In this document: in pieces, positions 1 through 7,095 of the stretch
Numbering within the stretch: the first letter of the stretch is position 1
Layout of the letters: each line of letters starts with the position of its first letter
Assembly: GCF_003812745.1 (NCBI RefSeq)
Contig: NZ_CP033831.1
Span: 2,108,001-2,172,000, forward strand
Source: Serratia sp. FDAARGOS_506
Lineage (GTDB): Bacteria; Pseudomonadota; Gammaproteobacteria; Enterobacterales; Enterobacteriaceae
DNA: 64,000 nucleotides
Direction of reading: 5' to 3'
Notes under the pieces: generated by a model
What the model saw: only the letters and a program-made list of their open reading frames with translations
The model's database searches: none
Told to the model about the DNA's origin: nothing
Program-made: the position numbers and the translations under genes

Positions 1-189
1 CCGCAGATTGCGCAGCATGGCGTCGCCCTGTTCGGACGGTTGGGTGAAGACTGCGCGCACAGCGACTTCGGCGGTGAGTTGGCCCATTGGCCGAAGATGC
101 GCCTCGATTGGCAGCAGACGCTGACGTTCCGCGCCGATCCGCATACCGACGAGCAGACGCTGTGCGTCGGCTTCGTCCGCCCGCAGTAA
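1..189 (+). CDS. C-terminal fragment of an unidentified protein
   Basis: Frame 1 is open from the window edge to a TAA at 187-189 and encodes the last 62 residues of a protein that begins outside the window. The residues include a cluster of His, Asp and Trp and end in FVRPQ. I do not recognise the family and assign no function. The gene runs toward the oxidoreductase at 221-1222, which is on the opposite strand, so the two ends converge with about 30 bp between them. The GC-rich third positions are like those of neighbouring genes, which supports real coding sequence. Confidence 0.6.
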   Translation, partial: PQIAQHGVALFGRLGEDCAHSDFGGELAHWPKMRLDWQQTLTFRADPHTDEQTLCVGFVRPQ

Positions 190-220
190 CGGCGGCGCAG
201 GGCGCCGCCGCGATTCAGGC

Positions 221-1222
221 TTAGTAAGCGATAACCAGCTTGCCTTGCATATGGCCGCCGAGCAACTGTCGATGCGCGGCGGTCAGCGTTTCCACCGTCA
301 GCCCGTGCAGGGTTTCGCTCAGCGTGGTGCTCAGCTTGCCTTCGTCCAGCAACTGCGCCACCTGCTGCAGGATCTTGCCCTGCTGCGCGATGTCCGGGGT
401 GGTGAACATGCTGCGGGTGAACATGAACTCCCAGTGCAGCGCGGCGCTCTTCAGCTTCAGCGCGTTTTGATCCAACGGCTGCGCGTTCTCGACGATGGTG
501 CAGATATGGCCTAGCGGCGCGACCAGCTCGGCCATCGCCGGCCAATGGCCGTCGGTATCGTTCAGGCACAGGATGTAATCCACCTGCTCGATGCCGTGCT
601 GCGCCAGGTTGCCTTTCAGATCGCGGTAGTCCACCACCAGGTCGGCGCCGCGTTCACGGCACCAGGCGGCGGATTCCGGTCTTGAGGCGGTGGCGATCAC
701 TTTCACCTTGCTGCGCAAGGCGGCCAGCGGAATGGCCAGCGAGCCGACCCCGCCGGCGCCGCCGATGATCAGCAGCGTCTTGTGCTCCGGCGCATCCTGA
801 ATGTTCAGATGTTCGAACAGCGCCTCCCAGGCGGTGAGGGCGGTGAGCGGCATGGCGGCGGATTCGGCCCAGTTCAGGCTGCGCGGTTTGTGCGCGGCGA
901 TGCGCGAGTCGATCAATTGGTGGCTGCTGTTGCTGCCGGGGCGGGTGATGTCGCCGGCGTACCATACTTCATCGCCGGGTTTGAAGCCGCTGACGCCGCT
1001 GCCCACTTCCAGCACCACGCCGCTGGCGTCCCAGCCGAGAATGCGCGGCTGCTGCAGGCCGCTTTTCTGCAGGCCGGCGTGCACTTTGGTGTCCACCGGG
1101 TTGACCGACACCGCTTTCACCTCCACCAGCAGATCGTACTGGCCGGGAACCGGCATCTCCGGTGAAATTTCGATGAAACCGGCGGGGTTCTGCGGGTCTA
1201 CGGCAATGGCTTTTATCGACAT
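221..1222 (-). CDS. Zinc-type alcohol dehydrogenase-like / quinone oxidoreductase family protein
   Basis: A 333-residue member of the medium-chain dehydrogenase/reductase superfamily. The N-terminal half is a GroES-like domain (VSVNPVDTKVHAG, then GWDASGVVLEVG). A Rossmann NAD(P)H-binding motif, IIGGAGGVGSLAI, follows at mid-protein. The usual catalytic zinc ligands are not evident, as in the zinc-free quinone oxidoreductase branch, so it probably reduces a quinone, enone or aldehyde with NADPH; the substrate cannot be read from sequence. The frame is open to 1288, but the ATG at 1222 has a strong AAGGAGT ribosome-binding site, so I start there. It is divergent from a LysR regulator at 1320, which is the likely controller. 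Confidence 0.85.
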   Translation of the reverse strand: MSIKAIAVDPQNPAGFIEISPEMPVPGQYDLLVEVKAVSVNPVDTKVHAGLQKSGLQQPRILGWDASGVVLEVGSGVSGFKPGDEVWYAGDITRPGSNSSHQLIDSRIAAHKPRSLNWAESAAMPLTALTAWEALFEHLNIQDAPEHKTLLIIGGAGGVGSLAIPLAALRSKVKVIATASRPESAAWCRERGADLVVDYRDLKGNLAQHGIEQVDYILCLNDTDGHWPAMAELVAPLGHICTIVENAQPLDQNALKLKSAALHWEFMFTRSMFTTPDIAQQGKILQQVAQLLDEGKLSTTLSETLHGLTVETLTAAHRQLLGGHMQGKLVIAY

Positions 1223-1300
1223 GATTGTACTCCTTTCAAATGATGCTCCCAGTGTAGACCCGCGGCAGTGGGGTGATAAGATGGACAATATCTAACTGAG

Positions 1301-1319
1301 TGTTCGTTTAAGGTGAACA
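1301..1319 (+). promoter_or_regulatory. Candidate LysR-type operator (TGTTC-N9-GAACA)
   Basis: A perfect 5-bp-arm inverted repeat, TGTTC-N9-GAACA, ends at the base before the LysR start codon and overlaps its ribosome-binding site. The inner bases satisfy the T-N11-A pattern of LysR-family sites. It lies in the 97-bp divergent gap between the regulator and the oxidoreductase, where an autoregulatory site would be expected. Assignment is by position and symmetry only. Confidence 0.4.
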
Positions 1320-2231
1320 ATGGAATTCAAACGGCTGCAGGACATGGCGCTGTTCGCGCTGGTGGCGGAGTGCGGCAGCTTCACCGCCGCCGCACAGCGC
1401 GTGGGATTGCCGAAATCCAGCGTCAGCCAGCGCATCAGCCAGCTCGAACAGACGCTGGGGCTGCGCTTGCTCAACCGCACCACGCGCCAGCTGAACCTGA
1501 CCTTCGCCGGTGAGCGCTATTTGGAACATTGTCAGGCGATGATGTCCGCCGCCGAACGCGCCGATCTGGCGCTGCAGCGGCTGCGCGATAACCCGAGCGG
1601 CCGCCTGCGCATCTCGACGCCCGCCGGGCTGGGGGCGACCCTGGTGGCGCGGCTGGCGGCGGATTTTCAGCGCCAGTATCCGGACGTTTCGCTGGAGGTG
1701 TCGGTGTCCGATGCCATGGTGGATCTGGTACAGGAAGGTTTCGACGCCGCGTTGCGCACCGGCAAGCCGCAGGATTCTTCGCTGATCGGCCGCCGCCTCG
1801 GGTATGCGCCGCGCTATCTGTTGGCGGCGCCGTCCTACCTGGCGCAGCACCCGCCGATCGAACATCCGCAGCAGCTGCAACAGCATCGCTGCATTGCCCA
1901 CCGCGCCTGGACGGCCTGGAACCTGCGCTGCGGCGACGACGACTACCGTTGGCAGCTGCCGCTGGCACACACCACCGACAACCTGCTGTATGCGCGTGAA
2001 TGCGCTATCGCCGGTGCGGGGATCACGCTGTTGCCGGCGTTTCTCAGCCGCGAGGTGGTGGCGCAGAAGCTGTTGGTGGAAGTCTTGCCGGCGTGGCGCG
2101 CGGAGGGCAACGAACTGTATCTGGTCTACCCGAGCCGCAAGCTGAATTCCCCGGCGCTGGCCTGCTTTATCGATGTGGTGCTGCAGCACCCGGCGTTTGA
2201 CGACTACGCGCGCGAGCTGGCGAGGGAATAA
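1320..2231 (+). CDS. LysR-family transcriptional regulator
   Basis: 303 residues, the usual LysR length. The N-terminal winged helix-turn-helix spans about residues 5-62 (AECGSFTAAAQRVGLPKSSV, then SQRISQLEQTLGLRLLNRTT). A linker helix and a periplasmic-binding-protein-like effector domain follow (RLRISTPAGLGATLVARLAADF). The HTH resembles the CrgA/DsdC-like branch that is usually divergent from its target. The ATG at 1320 follows an AAGGTG ribosome-binding site. It probably controls the divergent oxidoreductase gene, with the inverted repeat at 1301-1319 as a possible site. The inducer is unknown. Confidence 0.9.
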   Translation: MEFKRLQDMALFALVAECGSFTAAAQRVGLPKSSVSQRISQLEQTLGLRLLNRTTRQLNLTFAGERYLEHCQAMMSAAERADLALQRLRDNPSGRLRISTPAGLGATLVARLAADFQRQYPDVSLEVSVSDAMVDLVQEGFDAALRTGKPQDSSLIGRRLGYAPRYLLAAPSYLAQHPPIEHPQQLQQHRCIAHRAWTAWNLRCGDDDYRWQLPLAHTTDNLLYARECAIAGAGITLLPAFLSREVVAQKLLVEVLPAWRAEGNELYLVYPSRKLNSPALACFIDVVLQHPAFDDYARELARE

Positions 2232-2254
2232 AAAAAGGCGCCGCATGCGGCGCC
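2230..2254 (-). terminator. Intrinsic terminator of ettA
   Basis: The 18-bp perfect palindrome at 2237-2254 (GGCGCCGC arms) is followed in the minus direction by a run of seven T residues (2230-2236). It lies just past the ettA stop at 2262 and immediately after the convergent LysR stop. It fits termination of ettA best because the U-tract is on that side. Confidence 0.85.
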
Positions 2255-2261
2255 TGGGGTA

Positions 2262-3929
2262 TTACTTGGCGATCTTCTTGTACTTGATGCGGTGCGGCTC
2301 GAGCGCGTCGGCACCCAGCGTACGCTTCTTGTACTCTTCGTACTCGGTGAAGTTGCCTTCGAAGAATTCCACCTTGCCCTCGTCCTGGTAGTCCAGGATG
2401 TGGGTGGCGATACGGTCGAGGAACCAACGGTCGTGCGAGATCACCATGGCGCAGCCAGGGAATTCCAGCAGGGCGTTTTCCAGCGCGCGCAGGGTTTCGA
2501 TATCCAGGTCGTTGGTCGGTTCATCGAGCAGCAGTACGTTGCCGCCAACTTGCAGCAGCTTGGCCAGATGCAGACGGCCACGCTCACCGCCGGACAGCTC
2601 GCCTACGCGTTTGCCCTGATCGACGCCCTTGAAGTTGAAGCGGCCAACATAGGCGCGGCTCGGCATCTCGGTGTTGCCGATGCGCATGATGTCCTGCCCG
2701 CCGGAGACTTCTTCCCACACGGTTTTCGAGCCGTCCATGCTGTCGCGGAACTGATCGACGGACGCCAGCTTGACGGTATCGCCCAGCACGATGCTGCCGG
2801 AATCAGGCTGTTCCTGACCGGACATCATGCGGAACAGCGTGGATTTACCCGCGCCGTTCGGGCCGATGATGCCGACGATTGCCCCTTTCGGCACCGAGAA
2901 CGACAGGTCGTCGATCAGCAGGCGGTCGCCGTAGGACTTGCGCAGGTTGCTGACTTCGACCACTTTATCGCCCAGGCGCGCGCCAGGTGGAATGAACAGT
3001 TCGTTGGTTTCGTTACGTTTCTGGTATTCGGTGTTGTTCAGCTCTTCGAAGCGGGCCAAACGGGCCTTGCCTTTGGACTGACGGCCCTTGGTGCCTTGAC
3101 GTACCCACTCCAGCTCTTTCTCGATCGACTTGCGGCGAGCGGCTTCGGCGGACGCTTCCTGCGCCAGACGCGCGTCTTTCTGCTCCAGCCAGGAAGAGTA
3201 GTTGCCTTCCCATGGAATGCCTTCGCCGCGGTCCAGTTCGAGGATCCAGCCCGCCACGTTATCCAGGAAGTAACGGTCGTGGGTGATTGCCACCACGGTG
3301 CCTTCAAAGTCGTGCAGGAAGCGTTCCAGCCAGGCCACGGACTCGGCGTCCAGGTGGTTGGTCGGTTCGTCCAGCAGCAGCATGTCCGGCTTTTCGAGCA
3401 GCAGGCGGCACAGCGCTACGCGGCGGCGTTCACCCCCGGACAGGTGGGCAATTTTGGCGTCCCAGTCCGGCAGGCGCAGCGCATCGGCGGCGCGTTCCAG
3501 CTGGGTGTTCAGGTTGTGACCGTCGTGCGCCTGAATGATCTCTTCCAGGCGGCCCTGTTCGGCGGCCAGCTTGTCGAAGTCTGCGCCTTCTTCCGCATAC
3601 AGCGCGTACACTTCGTCCAGGCGTTTCAGCGCGCCGACCACTTCAGACAGCGCTTCTTCCACCGACTCACGCACGGTGTGTTCGAGGTTAAGCTGCGGCT
3701 CCTGCGGCAGGTAACCGATCTTGATGCCCGGCTGCGGGCGCGCTTCCCCTTCGATATCGGTATCGATACCGGCCATGATGCGCAGCAGGGTGGACTTACC
3801 GGCGCCATTCAGGCCCAGTACGCCGATTTTGGCCCCAGGGAAGAAGCTCAGGGAGATGTTTTTCAAAATATGACGCTTCGGCGGTACGACCTTGCCGACG
3901 CGGTGCATGGTATAGACGTATTGAGCCAC
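2262..3929 (-). CDS. ettA: Energy-dependent translational throttle protein EttA (ABC-F ATPase)
   Basis: 555 residues with two ATP-binding cassettes and no membrane segments. The first Walker A is GLNGAGKST at residues 39-47, with LSGGERRRVALCRLL as its signature and LLDEPTNHLDAES as its Walker B. An inter-domain linker rich in charged residues (EKELEWVRQGTKGRQSKGKAR) leads to the second cassette (GPNGAGKSTLFR, LSGGERGRLHLAKLL, LLDEPTNDLD). In E. coli EttA binds the ribosomal E site and gates the first peptide bond according to the ATP/ADP ratio. Length and motifs match E. coli EttA (YjjK) closely. In E. coli it lies next to slt; here yfiRNB separates them. Confidence 0.97.
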   Translation of the reverse strand: MAQYVYTMHRVGKVVPPKRHILKNISLSFFPGAKIGVLGLNGAGKSTLLRIMAGIDTDIEGEARPQPGIKIGYLPQEPQLNLEHTVRESVEEALSEVVGALKRLDEVYALYAEEGADFDKLAAEQGRLEEIIQAHDGHNLNTQLERAADALRLPDWDAKIAHLSGGERRRVALCRLLLEKPDMLLLDEPTNHLDAESVAWLERFLHDFEGTVVAITHDRYFLDNVAGWILELDRGEGIPWEGNYSSWLEQKDARLAQEASAEAARRKSIEKELEWVRQGTKGRQSKGKARLARFEELNNTEYQKRNETNELFIPPGARLGDKVVEVSNLRKSYGDRLLIDDLSFSVPKGAIVGIIGPNGAGKSTLFRMMSGQEQPDSGSIVLGDTVKLASVDQFRDSMDGSKTVWEEVSGGQDIMRIGNTEMPSRAYVGRFNFKGVDQGKRVGELSGGERGRLHLAKLLQVGGNVLLLDEPTNDLDIETLRALENALLEFPGCAMVISHDRWFLDRIATHILDYQDEGKVEFFEGNFTEYEEYKKRTLGADALEPHRIKYKKIAK

Positions 3930-4071
3930 GTTGCTCTAAGCCTCTCTATATCAGTATTTATAGGATGTCTGGCGGCATGAGTGTAGCCCGTTTCGATCTC
4001 GGATCCCAGACATCGCTCAGCGATCGCTAAGTATAACCGTTTATGCGCCGATAAAGGCGCATATTGGTGGC

Positions 4072-4569
4072 TTATGGCGTGACGACGATCGCGACGCGGC
4101 GGTTTTCCGCGCGGCCGCTGGCGGTGCGGTTGTCGGCAACGGGATCGCGTTTGCCCATGCCGCGGGTTTCGATATTGGCGCGCGGAATGCCGACGCTGGC
4201 CAGCAGATCGGCCACCGCATCGGCGCGGCGCAGGGAGAGTTGGTCGTTATAGCTGTCTTCGCCGTAGTTGTCGGTATGGCCGTCCAGGCGGAACTTGGTG
4301 ATGCCGACGCTCAGCAACGCACGGCCCATCTTCTGCACCGTCTCGGTGCTTTCCGGGTTCAGCTTGCCGATGTTGTTGCCGAACAGCACCTTATCCGACA
4401 GGCCGAACTCCCAGCCGTTATCGGTCAGTTTGAAGCCCTGCGATTGCAACAGCGCGACCTGCTCGGGCGTCAGGCCCTGCGGTTTGCTCTGGCAGCCGGC
4501 GAGCGTCAGCAGCGCGACGAACATCATCGCCAGCAGTGAAAAACGACCTTTAAACAGTTGCTGTATCAT
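4072..4569 (-). CDS. yfiB: OmpA-domain outer-membrane lipoprotein YfiB
   Basis: A 165-residue lipoprotein. A signal peptide ends in the lipobox LLTLAGC. The OmpA-like peptidoglycan-binding domain fills the C-terminal two thirds (FRLDGHTDNYGEDSYNDQLS, RRADAVADLL, NRTASGRAENRRVAI). In Pseudomonas aeruginosa YfiB sequesters the periplasmic inhibitor YfiR at the outer membrane and thereby activates the cyclase YfiN (TpbB). The ATG at 4569 has an AGGGA sequence upstream; a TTG two codons earlier is also in frame. It is last in the minus-strand order yfiR-yfiN-yfiB, 38 bp after yfiN. Confidence 0.92.
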   Translation of the reverse strand: MIQQLFKGRFSLLAMMFVALLTLAGCQSKPQGLTPEQVALLQSQGFKLTDNGWEFGLSDKVLFGNNIGKLNPESTETVQKMGRALLSVGITKFRLDGHTDNYGEDSYNDQLSLRRADAVADLLASVGIPRANIETRGMGKRDPVADNRTASGRAENRRVAIVVTP

Positions 4570-4607
4570 AGTCAAAATCCCTAGTTCAAGTGTTATAGCC
4601 GGGGCTC

Positions 4608-5855
4608 TTATTTATGTATAGCCAGCCGCCAGCCTCCGTTATAACGATGCTTTGCCTGATACATCGCATCGTCAGCTTCGTGCAAAAGACCCTGAGGCGT
4701 CGACGCGTGATCAGGGTACAGCGCAATACCGATACTCAGAGAGGTAATGACCGCCTCGTCGTTCGGCAAAATGACCGGTTGCGTCATGCAGTCGATGATG
4801 TTGTCAGCGATCTGCAGGACATCTTCCGTGCCGTGCACCGGCGCCAGCAGCACGGCGAATTCGTCTCCTCCCAGGCGCGCGACCAGATCGGTCTCGCGCA
4901 GCTGCGCGCGAATGCGCCCGGCAATCGTGGTCAGCACCGCATCGCCTGCGGCGTGGCCGTAACTGTCGTTCACTTCCTTGAAGCGATCGCCGTCGATAAA
5001 CAGCACCGCCAATTTTGCCGGCGGCTCGATGTCGCCCAGGGCGCGGCTCAGCCGCCCTTCGAAGAAGGCGCGATTCGGCAAGCCGGTCAGGCTGTCGTGC
5101 GTCGCCCGGTGGGCCAGAGAGTCGTTCTCCTGCTTCAGGTGGGCCTGCCAGGCCTCCAGCTCGTCGAGCAAGCCATTGAAATCGTTACTGAGCTCATGCA
5201 GCTCGGCGATCGGTGCCGACGGCACTCGCAGACCGAAGGTGCGATCGCGGCGCACCGCATGGGCCACGTTGGCGATGTCGTCCAGCGAACTGACAATGCC
5301 GACCAGCATGCGGCGCGACAACACCAGGGCGCACAGGGTACTGAGCACCAGGCAGGCGATCATGCCGACCATGCCACGCAACAGGAAACGCAGCAGGCTG
5401 CCACCGTTGCCGCTCAGCCAGACCTGGCCGACCTGTTTGCCCTCGTGGGTGATGGGCAGGATGACCGGTTCGGGCAGCGCCCAGTGCGCGACGATCTGCT
5501 CCATACCGTGCAGCGGCCCATCGGTGGGATGGCGCCAGTTGGCCAGCATCTTGCCGTTGTTGTCGAGGATCCGTGCGTCCGACACCTCTTCGTTGGAGGC
5601 GATCAGCATCAGCGCCTCGCGCGCGGCGGTGCGGTCTTCAAACACCACGGCGGCCTCGACGGTATAACTGATGGAGCGCGCGATCAGGTGCAGGTTGTGG
5701 TTGGCGTAGGCGCGCAGCGCAAACAGCGCCACCAGCGTCAAAAAGATGCCGGCGGTGCCGACGGCGATCAGCGCCAGCCCGAGATGTACTCGCTGCAGCA
5801 CTCGGCCCAGCGTCGGACGCGCATTGCCGGAGCGGTTTCTACGCAACAGCTTCAT
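4608..5855 (-). CDS. yfiN: Membrane diguanylate cyclase YfiN/DgcN
   Basis: 415 residues: an N-terminal transmembrane helix (LGLALIAVGTAGIFLTLVAL), a periplasmic sensor region of about 110 residues, a second membrane segment (GMVGMIACLVLSTLCALVLS), a HAMP-type linker and a GGDEF domain. The active-site motif is intact (ARLGGDEFAVLL). An RETD sequence five residues before it forms the product-inhibition I-site, so the enzyme should make c-di-GMP and be feedback inhibited. The frame is open to 5996, but the ATG at 5855 overlaps the yfiR stop as ATGA, showing translational coupling. YfiN is held inactive by YfiR and released by YfiB in P. aeruginosa. Confidence 0.94.
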   Translation of the reverse strand: MKLLRRNRSGNARPTLGRVLQRVHLGLALIAVGTAGIFLTLVALFALRAYANHNLHLIARSISYTVEAAVVFEDRTAAREALMLIASNEEVSDARILDNNGKMLANWRHPTDGPLHGMEQIVAHWALPEPVILPITHEGKQVGQVWLSGNGGSLLRFLLRGMVGMIACLVLSTLCALVLSRRMLVGIVSSLDDIANVAHAVRRDRTFGLRVPSAPIAELHELSNDFNGLLDELEAWQAHLKQENDSLAHRATHDSLTGLPNRAFFEGRLSRALGDIEPPAKLAVLFIDGDRFKEVNDSYGHAAGDAVLTTIAGRIRAQLRETDLVARLGGDEFAVLLAPVHGTEDVLQIADNIIDCMTQPVILPNDEAVITSLSIGIALYPDHASTPQGLLHEADDAMYQAKHRYNGGWRLAIHK

Positions 5856-6463
5856 AGCGGTGGCGCCTGTTTGCGTGCCAGCTGCAGCACGTTGGGGTGG
5901 ACGCGCACGCCGCTGCGCGCCAGAGCGTCCAGATTGACCTTGAAGCTGGCCTGATCCCCATCGATCTGCAGGCAAAATGCGCTGCCGGCGGAGCATTCGC
6001 TATCGTTCTCGCTGATGCTGAGAATGGAGTTGCCGGAAATGCGCTGCATGAAATTTTGTCTCTGCGCGGCGGTGATGTTCCCTAAGTAAATGACATCACA
6101 GCCGGTACTCAGCTTTGGGCTGTCGAACGGCACGCGCTCGGTTTTAATCGGACGCGGGGCGCTGAGCAGGATCGGATCGAACAGCCCTTCGGCATACTGG
6201 GTGGGTGCGGTCACGCACAGCCGGATCGGATTGGGTTCACGCGACCAGCGGGCGTAGCTGATGATGCCTACCACCACGGTCGTCACGGCGTGCGTGCGCT
6301 TTTGATAGGGATCATCGGCGGCGTGCGCAGGCCCGGGCAACGTCAGCAGCGCCAACAAAACGAGCAGCAACAGGCGGCCGATATTCAGGCGTGCGGCAAG
6401 TAAGCCCGGCACGGGGCTTTTTGCGCAACGCATCGCTATCGCGGTATTATTCGCCATCTTCAT
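5852..6463 (-). CDS. yfiR: Periplasmic repressor of diguanylate cyclase, YfiR family
   Basis: About 203 residues with a signal sequence (RLLLLVLLALLTLPGPAHA) followed by a YfiR domain. Four cysteines (RLCVTAP, TGCDVIYL, ECSAGSAFC) fit the two disulfides known from P. aeruginosa YfiR, which make the inhibitor redox sensitive. YfiR binds the periplasmic part of YfiN and keeps it off. The ORF is open to 6538. I take the ATG at 6463, which has GGA seven bases upstream; the ATG codons at 6457 and 6433 are alternatives, the last giving a more standard signal peptide. It is the first gene of the yfiRNB operon. Confidence 0.88.
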   Translation of the reverse strand: MKMANNTAIAMRCAKSPVPGLLAARLNIGRLLLLVLLALLTLPGPAHAADDPYQKRTHAVTTVVVGIISYARWSREPNPIRLCVTAPTQYAEGLFDPILLSAPRPIKTERVPFDSPKLSTGCDVIYLGNITAAQRQNFMQRISGNSILSISENDSECSAGSAFCLQIDGDQASFKVNLDALARSGVRVHPNVLQLARKQAPPL

Positions 6464-7095
6464 CCGCCATTCCGGCCTGATCCACCGCCCGCAGGCTGTG
6501 GCCTGACAAGGAAAAATCCGGCCCGCTTGAAGGGACAATCGTTTTGCTGAAAGCTGTCAGTCGCACTGCCTAATGAACACTATCTAACCCATAATTGGCG
6601 CGGATTGTATTATAAGATGTCTTCGTTGGGCGCTTTATGTGCTGTTTTCTCGGAATTATCCTACTTATTTTTGATAGTATAAAAATGCCTTACCGGGTTT
6701 GCCACCGCTTTTCTGCAAAGTTGGCGCGTTTGGCCAGCTGTCAGGCGATTTGCGCAATGGTGGCGCCATCTCACAAATGCAATAATGTGATAGCTAATAA
6801 TTAAAATGTCTTTTACTTCTCCAATAAACGCCGGTGCGGCTAATAAAAATCCGGTGGCTGGAAATATCCCGTCGGCCTGATTTGTCAGCCAAAGTAAACG
6901 TTTTTTACCTGGCTCCCGTCATGGCGATACACTTCTTCTTCTACAGTATTGAATGGATAAGCGATCGCGCTGTCTATGGTAGATACCTGCGTCCGGGCCA
7001 TGCGTCCGGCTTTATTTTGTCCCGCGGCGCCGAAGCGCCGTGGTCACCGGGGGCCGGGCGGCTCCTGCGGCACAATCAGTGAGGAAAGAGCGAGG
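6464..7095. other. 632-bp gap between divergent yfiR and slt
   Basis: No convincing gene is visible. The middle (6590-6690 and 6770-6900) is AT-rich and must hold the yfiR and slt promoters. In the putative slt leader, CGGCGC-CGAA-GCGCCG (7025-7040) forms a stable stem with a tetraloop. Two short open frames on the plus strand lack a good ribosome-binding site and resemble nothing I know. A small RNA cannot be excluded. Confidence 0.5.

Noticed and set aside
4614-5954. 446-codon plus-strand frame opposite yfiN
   Set aside because: It is His- and Gln-rich low-complexity sequence of the kind made by the complement of GC-rich codons; yfiN on the other strand has clear motifs.
6834-7082. 82-codon frame upstream of slt
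   Set aside because: No convincing ribosome-binding site or family likeness; it ends in the slt leader and its start is in AT-rich DNA.
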